A stretch of DNA of 64,000 nt from Rhizobium sp. 16-488-2b (GCF_017741815.1 NZ_JAGHMF010000007.1:310001-374000), one strand, 5' to 3'; numbered from the stretch's first letter, positions 47,117 through 56,899 are shown. A program made the numbers and translations. Notes: generated from the letters alone by a model not told the origin.

Positions 47117-50100
47117 ATGGCGGGCACTGAAAACGGCGCGAGCGACTTCATCGGCGGTACGCCGGGCTTCGTTCACCTGCGTGTGCACTCCGCCTTCTCG
47201 CTGCTTGAGGGGGCGTTGCCGCTCAAGAAGATTCTCTACAAGGCATCGGGCGATAGCCAGCCGGCGATCGCCATCACCGATACCAACAATCTGTTCGTCG
47301 CACTGGAATTTGCGCAGAAGTCGATGGACGAAGGCCTGCAGCCGATCATCGGCTGCCAGGTCTCCATCGATATGGAAGACGGGCTTGAGACCGAGCGCCG
47401 CGGCGGCCAGCAGCAGCTGGCGAAACTGCCGTCGATCGTGCTTCTGTCGGCCACCGACGCCGGCTATGAACGGCTGGTGGATCTCGTCAGCCGCGCCTAT
47501 CTCGGCGGCGAGGGAGGCGGGCAGGCGGTCCACATCAAGGCGTCGTGGCTGGACGAGCTCGGCACCGAGGGGCTGATCGCGCTCACCGGCGCATCGACCG
47601 GTCCGATCGATATGCCACTGAAAGAGGGGCACATCGCGCCGGGGACCGCGCGCTTGCTGTCGCTGAAGGACAAGTTCGGCGACCGGCTCTACATGGAGCT
47701 TCAGCGCCAGGGCACCTACGACAAGCGCCATGAGCAACGGGTGATCGGCCTTGCCTATGAACACGAGATCCCGCTGGTCGCGACCAACGAAGCCTTCTTC
47801 CCGACGCGCGACGATTATGACGCACACGACGCGCTGATGGCCGTGGCGCACAATGCCATCGTCTCCGACGACACGCGTTTTCGCCTGACGCCGGATCACT
47901 ATCTGAAGAGCCGCGCCGAGATGGTGAAGCTCTTCGCCGATCTGCCCGAGGCGCTGGAAAATACGGTGGAGATCGCCCGCCGCTGCTCCTTCGTCCTGAA
48001 GACCCGCAAGCCGATCCTGCCGCGCTTCACCGGCGCCACCGCGGATCCGGAAGAGGCCGAGCGTGCCGAATCGCTGGAGCTTCGCCGTCAGGCGGTCGAA
48101 GGTCTCGACATGCGCCTCGCAACGCTCGGCATGTCGGCGGGCTATGAGGAGAAGGATTACCGCGATCGCCTGGAGTTCGAGCTCAGCGTTATCGAGCGCA
48201 TGAAATTCCCGGGTTACTTCCTGATCGTTGCCGACTTCATCAAGTGGGCCAAGCTGCAGGATATTCCCGTCGGCCCAGGCCGTGGATCCGGCGCGGGCTC
48301 GCTGGTCGCTTATGCGCTGACTATCACCGATGTCGATCCGCTGCGCTTCTCGCTGCTCTTCGAACGCTTCCTCAATCCGGAACGCGTCTCGATGCCCGAC
48401 TTCGATATCGACTTCTGCCAGGATCGCCGCGAAGAGGTGATCCGCTATGTGCAGAAGAAGTATGGCCGCGAGCAGGTGGCGCAGATCATAACCTTCGGTT
48501 CGCTGCAGGCGCGCGCCGCCCTCCGCGACGTCGGTCGCGTGCTTGAAATGCCCTACGGCCAGGTCGACAAGATCTGCAAGCTGGTGCCGAACAATCCGGC
48601 CAACCCGACACCGCTGTCGAAGGCGATCGAGGAAGAGCCGAAGCTGCAGGAAGAGGCCGACAAGGAGCCCGTCGTCGCCCGGCTGCTGGATATCGCGCAG
48701 AAGATCGAAGGCCTCTACCGTCACGCCTCGACCCACGCCGCCGGTATCGTCATCGGCGACCGCCCGCTGTCGAAGCTCGTGCCCATGTACCGAGATCCGC
48801 GCTCCGACATGCCGGTCACCCAGTTCAACATGAAATGGGTCGAGCAGGCCGGTCTCGTCAAGTTCGACTTCCTCGGCCTGAAGACGCTGACCACGCTGAA
48901 GGTCGCCGTCGACTTCGTCGCCAAGCGCGGCATCAAGGTTGATCTCGCCGCCATCCCGCTGAATGACAAGCTGACCTACGAGATGCTCTCGCGCGGCGAA
49001 ACGGTCGGCGTGTTCCAGGTGGAAAGTGCTGGCATGCGCAAGGCGCTGATCGGCATGCGGCCCGACTGCATCGAGGACATCATCGCGCTCGTGGCGCTAT
49101 ATCGTCCGGGTCCGATGGAAAACATCCCGACCTACAATGCCCGCAAGCATGGCGAGGAAGAGCTCGAATCGATCCATCCGACCATCGATTATCTGCTGAA
49201 GGAAACGCAGGGCGTTATCGTCTACCAGGAGCAGGTCATGCAGATCGCTCAGGTGCTCTCGGGCTATTCGCTCGGCGAGGCCGATCTTCTGCGCCGCGCC
49301 ATGGGTAAGAAGATCAAGGCGGAGATGGACCAGCAGCGCGAGCGCTTCGTCGTCGGCGCCGTCAAGAATGGCGTGTCGAAGCCGCAGGCCGATAACATTT
49401 TCGAGCTTCTGGCGAAGTTTGCCAACTACGGCTTCAACAAGTCGCACGCCGCAGCCTACGCCATCGTCTCCTACCAGACGGCCTACATGAAGGCGCATTA
49501 TCCGGTCGAGTTCCTCGCCGCCTCGATGACGCTCGACATGTCGAACACTGAAAAGGTCAACGACTTCCGCCAGGATGCCAAACGCCTCGGTATCGAGGTG
49601 ATCGCGCCCTCCGTGCAGACCTCGTTCCGCCACTTCCAGACCGGCGACAACCGCATCTACTACGCGCTGGCGGCGCTGAAGGGTGTCGGCGAATCGGCCG
49701 TCGATCATATCGTCGAGGTGCGAGGCGACACGCCGTTCGCCAGTCTCGAGGATTTCTGCCTGCGCATCGATCCGAAGCAGGTGAACCGGCGCGTGCTGGA
49801 AAGCCTGATCTTCGCCGGCGCCTTCGATTGCTTCGAGCTCGATCGCGCCCAGCTTTCGGGCGGCATAGATCGCATCATGGGCTATGCCCAGCGCGCCCAG
49901 GAAAACAAGCTGAGCGGCCAGTCGGATATCTTTGGCGGCGTGTTGTCATCGGGCCCGGAAAAGATCTCGATGCCGCCTTTCTCGCCTTGGCTGCCCTCTG
50001 AGCGCCTGCTCAAGGAGTTCCAGGTTCTCGGCTTCTACCTGACGGCCCATCCGCTCGACAGTTACAGCAGCGTCCTGGAAAAGATGCGCGTCCAGACCTT

Positions 50101-50614
50101 CGGCGATTTCGCGGCAGCCGTAAAGCAGGGGGCCAGCAATGCGCGTCTTGCCGGGACCGTCATTTCCAAGCAGGAGCGCAAGACGCGCACCGGCAACAAG
50201 ATGGGCATCATCGTCTTTTCGGATTCATCAGGCCAGTTCGAAGCGGTGCTCTTCTCGGAGATGCTGAACCAGTATCGCGACATGCTGGAATCGGGAAAAT
50301 CCTTCGTCATCACCGCGACCGGCGAAGAGCGGCCCGAGGGCATCGGTCTGCGCATCCAGACGATCCAGTCGCTGGAGGAAAAGTCGCTGCAGATGCAGAA
50401 GGCGCTGCGCGTCTATGTCCGCGATTCCGGCCCGCTACGCGCCGTTGCCGCCCACCTCAACGCCAGGGGCGACGGCCTCGTCTCCTTCATCGTCATCAAG
50501 GAAGATGGCAAACGCGAGATCGAGGTGGAGCTGGCGCAGAAATACAGGATCACGCCCGAAATCGCCGCCGCCATGCGCTCGGCACCCGGCGTGATCGACG
50601 TCGAGCTGGTTTAG
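47117..50614 (+). CDS. dnaE: DNA polymerase III alpha subunit
   Basis: An 1165-aa replicative polymerase of the DnaE1 type. The N-terminal PHP domain starts FVHLRVHSAFSLLEGALPL; the catalytic aspartates are in GRGSGAGSLVAYAL and PDFDIDFCQDRR; the helix-hairpin-helix and OB domains follow near residues 830-1080. The ATG at 47117 with GGAAAGG upstream gives the normal start; an in-frame GTG/ATG further up extends into non-conserved text. The TAG stop (50612-50614) lies inside the left arm of the palindromic element. It is the chromosomal replicase, not the SOS-linked DnaE2. Confidence 0.97.
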   Translation: MAGTENGASDFIGGTPGFVHLRVHSAFSLLEGALPLKKILYKASGDSQPAIAITDTNNLFVALEFAQKSMDEGLQPIIGCQVSIDMEDGLETERRGGQQQLAKLPSIVLLSATDAGYERLVDLVSRAYLGGEGGGQAVHIKASWLDELGTEGLIALTGASTGPIDMPLKEGHIAPGTARLLSLKDKFGDRLYMELQRQGTYDKRHEQRVIGLAYEHEIPLVATNEAFFPTRDDYDAHDALMAVAHNAIVSDDTRFRLTPDHYLKSRAEMVKLFADLPEALENTVEIARRCSFVLKTRKPILPRFTGATADPEEAERAESLELRRQAVEGLDMRLATLGMSAGYEEKDYRDRLEFELSVIERMKFPGYFLIVADFIKWAKLQDIPVGPGRGSGAGSLVAYALTITDVDPLRFSLLFERFLNPERVSMPDFDIDFCQDRREEVIRYVQKKYGREQVAQIITFGSLQARAALRDVGRVLEMPYGQVDKICKLVPNNPANPTPLSKAIEEEPKLQEEADKEPVVARLLDIAQKIEGLYRHASTHAAGIVIGDRPLSKLVPMYRDPRSDMPVTQFNMKWVEQAGLVKFDFLGLKTLTTLKVAVDFVAKRGIKVDLAAIPLNDKLTYEMLSRGETVGVFQVESAGMRKALIGMRPDCIEDIIALVALYRPGPMENIPTYNARKHGEEELESIHPTIDYLLKETQGVIVYQEQVMQIAQVLSGYSLGEADLLRRAMGKKIKAEMDQQRERFVVGAVKNGVSKPQADNIFELLAKFANYGFNKSHAAAYAIVSYQTAYMKAHYPVEFLAASMTLDMSNTEKVNDFRQDAKRLGIEVIAPSVQTSFRHFQTGDNRIYYALAALKGVGESAVDHIVEVRGDTPFASLEDFCLRIDPKQVNRRVLESLIFAGAFDCFELDRAQLSGGIDRIMGYAQRAQENKLSGQSDIFGGVLSSGPEKISMPPFSPWLPSERLLKEFQVLGFYLTAHPLDSYSSVLEKMRVQTFGDFAAAVKQGASNARLAGTVISKQERKTRTGNKMGIIVFSDSSGQFEAVLFSEMLNQYRDMLESGKSFVITATGEERPEGIGLRIQTIQSLEEKSLQMQKALRVYVRDSGPLRAVAAHLNARGDGLVSFIVIKEDGKREIEVELAQKYRITPEIAAAMRSAPGVIDVELV

Positions 50615-50885
50615 AGCCTTTCCTGGTTAGATTGAAGCATTCTGCCGGAGCAGGTTTTCGTCAGGGCAAAGGCGATTGGCGAAGGGCATACCTCGGGTAC
50701 GGTCGAGCCGATCGCCTTTGCCTTGGCGGAAAGATGCCCGGCCCCTGCGGGGTTGGCTGAAACGGGCCGCCTGATCGTCCGGCCGGCTTGGCCGTATGCG
50801 TTGGCTACGACGCGCGCCGGCCGGACGACCATCCAACTCCGTTTGAGCCAACAGAATGCTTCAATCTAACCAGGAAAGGCTCTAA
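50611..50885. mobile_element. 275-bp palindromic element with 34-bp inverted repeats (RIME/MITE-like)
   Basis: The 34 bases at 50611-50644 (beginning TTAGAGCCTTTCC, ending GCATTCTG) are repeated perfectly as the reverse complement at 50852-50885. Inside are two further inverted repeats: 16 bases at 50665-50680 with 50707-50722 (one mismatch), and 13 bases, TCGTCCGGCCGGC, at 50775 with its complement at 50816. There is no transposase. The structure fits a non-autonomous palindromic repeat such as the rhizobial intergenic mosaic elements. The TAG stop codons of both convergent genes, dnaE and the L,D-transpeptidase, lie at symmetric positions within the arms. As RNA it would fold into one long hairpin in either direction and may end both transcripts. 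Confidence 0.75.
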
Positions 50886-52117
50886 CCGCGCGTTAGCGTG
50901 ATGAAGTCGGTGCCCTGACCGGTCTCCGGGCCGACGCCGGTGTCGGAGATCGTCAGCGTCGATCCCGACGTCAGCATGGAGTCGATCCGTTGCCTGGTGT
51001 CATCGGGAATGGTGATCCGGCCGAGCGCGTTAAGGATCGGCGTGCCCGAGATGATCGAGCTTTCCATCGTGCTGATCCCAAGCCGCTTCATTGTCTGGCT
51101 GGTCAAGGTGTTGGGCAGCGTCACGCCCAGCCACTCGGTGGTGCCGTCTTCGAAGTTCACCTCGTGCGCGCTGAAGAAATGGGTCCCGAGCGCCAGTTCC
51201 GGTTGGGCGATCGTCACCGGCGCCTCGAACACCTGCTGGAATCCCTGCCGCACCATGATCACGCCATTTGGCGGCTCGCCCTTGCCGGCGGCGCTGTAGA
51301 CTGCGCGCAGCAGATCGTCACTGATGAGTGACTTGGCGGCATCGGGGTTCATCGGATGCTGCTTCTTGAACTCGCCGATCGCCTGCACCGTCGCCGGCCC
51401 GAGGTAGCCGTCGGCGTTGCCGACAGCAAATCCAAGCTCGGCGAGATAGGTCTGCAGGTCGATGATGGTTTCGCGCTGCGCCCGGCGGGTGATCAGGATC
51501 TTCACCGGCTGGTCGTTGACGGGCGCCACGATCGGCTGCACCTGCAGCCGCGGCATCGCCACCTCGTTCATCGCTACCTGCACCGGCAGCGAGCCGATCG
51601 CCGGCCGGAGTTCGACGTCGGACAAAAGCGGCGCCGGTGGCGGCGCGTGCGGGCTGAACAGCGTCGGGTGATCGACCGGCTCCGGCGCAAGCTGCGCGTC
51701 GGTGATGATAACGGGCACGCCCATCTCGGTCATCTTGTAGAGCTGCTTCGCGAACGCGTCGGGCATGCGCACGCATCCGTGCGAGGCGGGATAGCGCGGC
51801 ACGGAATTCGACTGGTGGAGCGCGATGCCCGACCATGTCAGCCGCTGCATGAACGGCATCGGCGCGCCCGAATAGATGTTTGACTCGTGGTAGGTCTGCT
51901 TCTCGATCACCGAGAAGATGCCGCTCGGCGTGGTGTGGCCGGATTTCCCGCTCGATATTTTCGACGTGACGATGACATCGGCGCCATCATAGACGGTCAG
52001 CGATTGCTTGCTCTTGGAAACGAAGATCTGCAGCGCCCGCGCGTCCGTGGCGAACGCGGGGTGCACGAGAGCGGTGGCCGACAGCAAGCTGAGCCCGAAG
52101 ACGAGACGCGAGAACAT
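50882..52117 (-). CDS. L,D-transpeptidase with peptidoglycan-binding domain
   Basis: A 411-aa exported protein. Residues 1-23 are a signal peptide (MFSRLVFGLSLLSATALVHP). Residues about 28-145 form a YkuD L,D-transpeptidase domain with the active-site motif HQSNSVPRYPASHGCVRMP (catalytic cysteine in SHGCVR). Residues about 215-265 look like a peptidoglycan-binding repeat (LQTYLAELGFAVGNADGYLG). The last 130 residues have no domain I recognise. It should form 3-3 cross-links in peptidoglycan or attach proteins to it. The ATG at 52117 is used; a TTG at 52138 would extend ahead of the signal peptide. Confidence 0.9.
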   Translation of the reverse strand: MFSRLVFGLSLLSATALVHPAFATDARALQIFVSKSKQSLTVYDGADVIVTSKISSGKSGHTTPSGIFSVIEKQTYHESNIYSGAPMPFMQRLTWSGIALHQSNSVPRYPASHGCVRMPDAFAKQLYKMTEMGVPVIITDAQLAPEPVDHPTLFSPHAPPPAPLLSDVELRPAIGSLPVQVAMNEVAMPRLQVQPIVAPVNDQPVKILITRRAQRETIIDLQTYLAELGFAVGNADGYLGPATVQAIGEFKKQHPMNPDAAKSLISDDLLRAVYSAAGKGEPPNGVIMVRQGFQQVFEAPVTIAQPELALGTHFFSAHEVNFEDGTTEWLGVTLPNTLTSQTMKRLGISTMESSIISGTPILNALGRITIPDDTRQRIDSMLTSGSTLTISDTGVGPETGQGTDFITLTRG

Positions 52118-52212
52118 TTGAACCCAACCGATACGCAATACTACGTGCCGGAGCGTAATGCTCGAAACTTAAGGAAGATTTGAAATGAGCGATCCCGAGT
52201 AGGGCTCACATA

Positions 52213-53502
52213 TTATTGATTGCGCTTGCTTCCGAACGTATAGCCGGTCTCGACCGTGCCCTTGCCGAACTTGTCACGCAGCTTGTCCATGGCGGCTTCG
52301 GCCGCGGCCCGTCGCCCGGATTGAACGTCGATCAGGTCGGGCGGATCGGCGCGCGTGGGGTCGCAAAGGTCGGTCACGCCGATGCCGATTAATCGGAACT
52401 TGGTTCCGTCCGTCTCCTTCTGCAGCAGTTCGATGCCGGTGCGGAAAATACGGTCGGCAAGCTGCGTCGGGTCCTCCAGCTTGCGGTTGCGCGTGCGCGA
52501 CTTGAAGTCCGCCGTCTTCATCTTCAGGACGACCGTGTGGCCAGCAATGTCGCCCTTCTTCAGGCGCCAGGCGACCTTCTCGGAGAGATTACGCAACACT
52601 GGAACGAGCTCCTCATATCGCGAAATGTCGTCGAAGAAGGTCGTCTCGGCCGAAACGCTCTTGGCGGGATCGTTGAGATGCACATCGCGGTCATCGATCC
52701 CGCGCGACAGCCGCGACAGCCGCTGCCCCATGGTGCCATAGCGGCGCATCAGGTCTGTCTCGTTCATGGTCTGCAACTGGCCGATGGTGCGGATGCCGTC
52801 GGCCTCCAGCGTCGCGGCGAAGGCCTTTCCCACGCCCCAGATCGTCGTCACCGGACGCGGCGCCAGAAACGAAACCGCCTCTTCGCGGCCGATCACCGAG
52901 AATCCGCGCGGTTTCTGCAGGTCGGAGGCCACCTTGGCCAGGAACTTGCAGTAGGAAAGCCCGATCGAAACGGTGATACCGATCTCCTTCTCGACGCGGC
53001 GGGCGAATTTCGCCAGCGTGCGCGCCGGCGGGTCGTTGTGCAGCCGCTCCGTGCCGCCAAGCTCCAGAAACGCCTCGTCGATCGACAGCGGCTGAACGAG
53101 CGGCGTCAGCTCCTGCATCATCGCCCGCACCTCGCGGCCGACCTTGACGTATTTCTCCATGTTGGGAGGGATCACCACCGCCTGCGGGCAGGCCTCCAGC
53201 GCCTTGAACATCGGCATGGCGGAGCGCACGCCGTAGATCCGCGCGACATAGCAGGCCGTCGACACCACGCCTCGCTTGCCGCCACCGATGATCACGGGCT
53301 TGTCGGCCAGCTCGGGATTGTCGCGCTTCTCCACCGAGGCATAGAAGGCATCGCAGTCGATGTGCGCGAGCGTCAGGCCGTAGAGCTCGTCGTGGCGCAC
53401 GAGGCGAGGGCTGCCGCAGGCAGCGCAACGTCGTCCCTCCGCCTTCTGCTCGGCAAGGCAGTCGCGACAGAAGCCCGGTGTCTTGGCAGGATTGGCGGTC
53501 AT
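52213..53502 (-). CDS. dinB: DNA polymerase IV (DinB)
   Basis: A 429-aa Y-family translesion polymerase. The catalytic motifs [15 protein letters not shown] and [11 protein letters not shown] carry the three metal-binding acids; the HhH thumb and little-finger domains follow. Unlike E. coli DinB it has a short N-terminal cysteine module (CRDCL, 15 residues, CAACG) that looks like a zinc ribbon, common in rhizobial homologues. I use the ATG at 53502; a TTG at 53514 is in frame. A LexA box lies seven bases before the ATG and no ribosome site is evident, so the leader is very short. Confidence 0.93.
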   Translation of the reverse strand: MTANPAKTPGFCRDCLAEQKAEGRRCAACGSPRLVRHDELYGLTLAHIDCDAFYASVEKRDNPELADKPVIIGGGKRGVVSTACYVARIYGVRSAMPMFKALEACPQAVVIPPNMEKYVKVGREVRAMMQELTPLVQPLSIDEAFLELGGTERLHNDPPARTLAKFARRVEKEIGITVSIGLSYCKFLAKVASDLQKPRGFSVIGREEAVSFLAPRPVTTIWGVGKAFAATLEADGIRTIGQLQTMNETDLMRRYGTMGQRLSRLSRGIDDRDVHLNDPAKSVSAETTFFDDISRYEELVPVLRNLSEKVAWRLKKGDIAGHTVVLKMKTADFKSRTRNRKLEDPTQLADRIFRTGIELLQKETDGTKFRLIGIGVTDLCDPTRADPPDLIDVQSGRRAAAEAAMDKLRDKFGKGTVETGYTFGSKRNQ

Positions 53503-53508
53503 CGACGG

Positions 53509-53523
53509 GAACAAAGGTTGAAC
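53509..53523. promoter_or_regulatory. LexA (SOS) box of dinB
   Basis: GAAC-AAAGGTT-GAAC matches the alphaproteobacterial LexA site exactly. It lies just downstream of the dinB -10 element, over the expected transcription start, and explains SOS control of this polymerase. Confidence 0.9.
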
Positions 53524-53529
53524 ATCGCG

Positions 53530-53558
53530 ACATTACGCTCTAAGTTCCAGAGTCTCAA
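53530..53558 (-). promoter_or_regulatory. promoter of dinB
   Basis: Read on the minus strand: TTGAGA (53558-53553), 17 bases, TAATGT (53535-53530). Transcription would start around 53523-53520, inside the LexA box, leaving roughly 20 bases before the ATG. Confidence 0.65.
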
Positions 53559-53572
53559 GAGGATGTCGGCGC

Positions 53573-54241
53573 TTATGCGCTGGTTTTACCCAGCGTCGTC
53601 GTGGTCGAGAAATGCCGCCGCATCAACTCGGCCGCATGCGTCCAATCGGACGCCTGTACGATTGTGCCGGTGGGCGGCGGCGCGAATGGCTTGAAATCGG
53701 CATTCGCCATCATGTTGAGCAGCAGGCAATCCGGCACATGGTCGGCAACGGAAAGGAGGTTGCGTTGAATATCGTCGATAAAGGCGACGGGCAGCTCCCG
53801 GCGGTCGTGCAGCGCAGCCACGATCGGCCCCTTCGGCTGTTCCGAGGCGATCATGTCGAAGCACAGATCGAACCGGTCGAGAAGCTTGCGGCGCACCTCG
53901 TGGTGGCGCGGCGGCATCGCTGTGAGAAAGACGATGTCGGCATCGGCGGCCAGCGCATGCAGCGTTTCGACGGCAAGCTCCGCCGGCTCCTGCCACAGGT
54001 CCTGGGTCGCAAAGAATATCTCGTGGAAGCGGTCGAACGCCTCCCGCTCCATCTCTGCGCCGTCAAGACGCGAGACGATATTGCCGTGCAGCCGGAAGGA
54101 GCGCGGCAGGAGATCGTAATCATGCGAGCGCAGGAAGCGGGTGAGGGGCGAGAGAAATTCCAGCACCACTTCGTCGATGTCGCAGACGATCAGCGGGCGA
54201 TCACCGAGGCGTACCTGAGAGGGATCGGTGACCACGCTCAT
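53573..54241 (-). CDS. HAD-like hydrolase family protein
   Basis: A 222-aa protein with a HAD-type start (PLIVCDIDEVVLEFLSPL, the two aspartates in DID) and later FLTAMPPRHHEVRRKL and VAFIDDIQRNL, matching HAD motifs II and IV. It is probably a phosphatase of small substrates; the true substrate is unknown. The ATG at 54241 lies two bases after the DUF3572 stop, so both genes form one unit on the minus strand. An upstream in-frame ATG at 54331 lies inside DUF3572 and is rejected. Confidence 0.7.
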   Translation of the reverse strand: MSVVTDPSQVRLGDRPLIVCDIDEVVLEFLSPLTRFLRSHDYDLLPRSFRLHGNIVSRLDGAEMEREAFDRFHEIFFATQDLWQEPAELAVETLHALAADADIVFLTAMPPRHHEVRRKLLDRFDLCFDMIASEQPKGPIVAALHDRRELPVAFIDDIQRNLLSVADHVPDCLLLNMMANADFKPFAPPPTGTIVQASDWTHAAELMRRHFSTTTTLGKTSA

Positions 54242-54243
54242 GA

Positions 54244-54552
54244 TCAATACTCGCCCGAGCCGAGGCCGGCAGGCGAGAAATGCTGCCAGGCGGCATTGAG
54301 CACCTCCGGCGGCGTACCGCTCGCCTGGCAAAACGCCAGCGCCGTCGGCTCATGCTGCATCAGGAAGTCCATCATGCCCGAGAGGAACCCCGGATCGTTC
54401 ACCGCGTTGCGAACCTGTGCCGGCTCGACCCCCGTCAGCGCCAGGAAACGGCCAAACAGATCAGGTTCGTTTGCGAGCCAGGCGAGAACTGCGATGGCCG
54501 TCTCTTGCGGGTCGGCGGCGCGTTGCTTTGAAGTCTTGAAGTTGCTCTGCAT
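54244..54552 (-). CDS. DUF3572 family protein
   Basis: A 102-aa acidic helical protein. DPQETAIAVLAWLANEPDLFGRFLALTGVEPAQVRNAV is the typical DUF3572 N-terminal block. The family is alphaproteobacterial, of unknown function, and often found beside divK as here. Divergent from divK, with the palindrome GGTAAATTACC between them at 54560. Confidence 0.8.
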   Translation of the reverse strand: MQSNFKTSKQRAADPQETAIAVLAWLANEPDLFGRFLALTGVEPAQVRNAVNDPGFLSGMMDFLMQHEPTALAFCQASGTPPEVLNAAWQHFSPAGLGSGEY

Positions 54553-54559
54553 TTCTTGC

Positions 54560-54570
54560 GGTAAATTACC
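54560..54570. promoter_or_regulatory. palindrome between DUF3572 and divK
   Basis: GGTAAATTACC is a perfect eleven-base palindrome seven bases before the DUF3572 start and about 120 bases before divK. It may be an operator; the cognate protein is unknown. Confidence 0.3.
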
Positions 54571-54687
54571 TATTTTTCAACCAAATACCGATAGCGTGCC
54601 GCAATCGGTTTCATGGCGGCCGGTGCGCTAGCGGGTTCATTTCCGCACGGCGAAACGGTTTTCATGACGGACTTAGGATCGCGTTCG

Positions 54688-55059
54688 ATGCCCAAACAAG
54701 TGATGATTGTAGAGGATAACGAGCTCAACATGAAGCTCTTTCGCGACCTCATAGAGGCGTCCGGCTACAGGACCATCCAGACCCGCAACGGTATGGAAGC
54801 GCTGGATCTTGCCCGCAAGCATCGCCCCGATCTGATCCTCATGGATATCCAGCTTCCTGAAGTTTCCGGGCTCGAAGTCACCAAGTGGCTGAAAGAGGAC
54901 GACGAACTCCACGTCATTCCCGTCATCGCCGTCACCGCCTTCGCGATGAAGGGTGATGAGGAACGCATTCGCCAGGGCGGCTGCGAGGCTTATGTCTCGA
55001 AGCCGATCTCCGTTCCGAAGTTCATCGAGACGATCAAGACCTACCTGGGCGACGCCTGA
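54688..55059 (+). CDS. divK: single-domain response regulator DivK
   Basis: A 123-aa receiver domain with no output domain. The acidic pocket EDN, phospho-acceptor D53 ([13 protein letters not shown]), the T in [10 protein letters not shown] and K in YVSKPIS are intact. DivK shuttles phosphate with the kinases PleC and DivJ and controls the CckA-CtrA cell-cycle pathway. The ATG at 54688 follows AGGA and gives the normal start; an upstream in-frame start at 54613 adds unrelated residues. pleD follows 18 bases later, the order known from Caulobacter and rhizobia. Confidence 0.95.
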   Translation: MPKQVMIVEDNELNMKLFRDLIEASGYRTIQTRNGMEALDLARKHRPDLILMDIQLPEVSGLEVTKWLKEDDELHVIPVIAVTAFAMKGDEERIRQGGCEAYVSKPISVPKFIETIKTYLGDA

Positions 55060-55077
55060 TAGATCGGAAAGAAGCTT

Positions 55078-56445
55078 ATGACCGCGCGCATTCTCGTCGT
55101 TGATGATATCCCGGCAAACGTGAAGCTGCTCGAAGCGCGGCTGATCGCCGAATATTTCGACGTGCTGACGGCGTCCGACGGCTATCAGGCTCTGGCGATC
55201 TGCGAACGCAACCAGGTCGATCTCATCCTGCTCGATATCATGATGCCGGGCATGGACGGCTTCGAAGTCTGCGAGCGGCTGAAGTCCAACCCGAAGACAT
55301 CCCATATTCCCGTCGTCATGGTGACCGCGCTCGATCAGCCTGCCGACCGCGTGCGTGGCCTGAAGGCCGGCGCCGACGACTTCCTGACCAAGCCGGTCAA
55401 CGATTTGCAGCTGATCGCACGCGTCAAGAGCCTGCTGCGGCTGAAGACGCTGAGCGACGAATTGCGCATCCGCGCCCAGACGGCGCACACGATGGGCATC
55501 GACGAATTGCTGCGCGCCGATCAGCGCGGCGAGGAGGGCGGCCAGATCATGCTGGTGGATGGCCGCGCCAATTCGCAGGAGCGGATCATCAAGGCGCTGA
55601 AGCCGATCGGTAACGTGTTTGCCATTTCGGATGCCCAGGCCGCCATCTTCGAAGCATCGGAAAATCCGTTCGACCTCGTGATCGTCAATTCCAATATCGA
55701 CGACTACGACCCGCTCAGGCTTTGCTCGCAGCTCCGCTCGCTGGAGCGCACCCGTTTCCTGCCGATCCTGATCATCACCGAGCAGGGCGATGACGAGATG
55801 GTGGTGCGCGCGCTCGATCTTGGCGTCAACGACTACATCGTCCGCCCCGTCGATCCGAACGAACTGGTCGCCCGTAGCCTCACGCAGATCCGCCGCAAGA
55901 ACTACAATGACCGCCTGCGCGCCAACGTGCAGCAGACGATCGAACTCGCGGTCACCGATCCGCTGACCGGCCTGAGCAATCGACGCTATCTCGACAATCA
56001 CATCAGCACGCTCTTCAACCGCTCGATGGCGCGCGGTCGCCCGCTGTCGGTGCTGATCGCCGATATCGATCGCTTCAAGCAGATCAACGACACCCACGGC
56101 CACGATGCCGGCGACGATATCCTGCGCGAGTTCGCCAATCGCGTCCGCTCCACGGTTCGCGGCGCCGATCTCGCCTGCCGTTACGGTGGCGAGGAGTTCG
56201 TCGTCGTCATGCCCGACACCTCGCCGGAGATCGCGGCCTCGGTGGCCGAGCGTCTGCGCGGCGTCATCGAAAGCGTACCTTTCGTAGTGAAGGGCACAGG
56301 CCAGGAGCTGCAGGTGACGGCATCCTTCGGCATCGCCTCGCGCACGCCGCAGGTCATCACGCCGGGCCATCTGCTGAAGCAGGCCGACGTTGCGCTTTAT
56401 GAAGCGAAGAACGGCGGTCGCAACCGAGTCGTCGCCGCAGCCTGA
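55078..56445 (+). CDS. pleD: response regulator diguanylate cyclase PleD
   Basis: A 455-aa protein with two receiver domains and a GGDEF domain. The first receiver has D53 in LILLDIMMPGMDG; the second (about 155-270) is degenerate; the GGDEF domain has YGGEEFVVVMPD and keeps the RxxD inhibitory site (RGADLACRYGGEEF). Phosphorylated PleD dimerises and makes cyclic di-GMP, in Caulobacter at the stalked pole. Length and layout match Caulobacter PleD. Confidence 0.96.
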   Translation: MTARILVVDDIPANVKLLEARLIAEYFDVLTASDGYQALAICERNQVDLILLDIMMPGMDGFEVCERLKSNPKTSHIPVVMVTALDQPADRVRGLKAGADDFLTKPVNDLQLIARVKSLLRLKTLSDELRIRAQTAHTMGIDELLRADQRGEEGGQIMLVDGRANSQERIIKALKPIGNVFAISDAQAAIFEASENPFDLVIVNSNIDDYDPLRLCSQLRSLERTRFLPILIITEQGDDEMVVRALDLGVNDYIVRPVDPNELVARSLTQIRRKNYNDRLRANVQQTIELAVTDPLTGLSNRRYLDNHISTLFNRSMARGRPLSVLIADIDRFKQINDTHGHDAGDDILREFANRVRSTVRGADLACRYGGEEFVVVMPDTSPEIAASVAERLRGVIESVPFVVKGTGQELQVTASFGIASRTPQVITPGHLLKQADVALYEAKNGGRNRVVAAA

Positions 56446-56899
56446 TTTTGGCATCGGCCGTTTAGCGCCCAGAACCCGCAGCGCATTGATCATCCACAGA
56501 AAGTTGAACGGGGCCGGTCCGGCCCTGTGCGCGGATTAGCCGCAAGTAGTAGTGCTGGGTTTTAACCTCGGCACTGGCCGCGACGGCCGATCTAGGCCAG
56601 CACAGGCGTTGTCGACATCAGAAGAAAATGTGAGGAACCATCACTTTGCTTGGCCTGGTCGGCGGATTTTGATGGTTTTCAGGCTGTTTCGTCGGTCTGC
56701 AAGCGCGAAGACTACTCGCTTATATTGGCCGTCTATTCTTGCTGCCGGATCTTATTCTAGCGCGAGCTGGCCGAAAATTATGCGAAACGGCGTCCCAAAT
56801 CGGGACTTTTAACCATAAAATCAAGCTAATAAATCTCATCATTAAGAATTTGTTGATTTTCTTTCATTTTCGCGCGAATGATCAATACATAGAAATAAG

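Noticed and set aside
50611..50851. Two minus-strand frames of about 74 codons inside the palindromic element
   Set aside because: They run through inverted repeats and have no ribosome site or similarity to known proteins; more likely chance openings.
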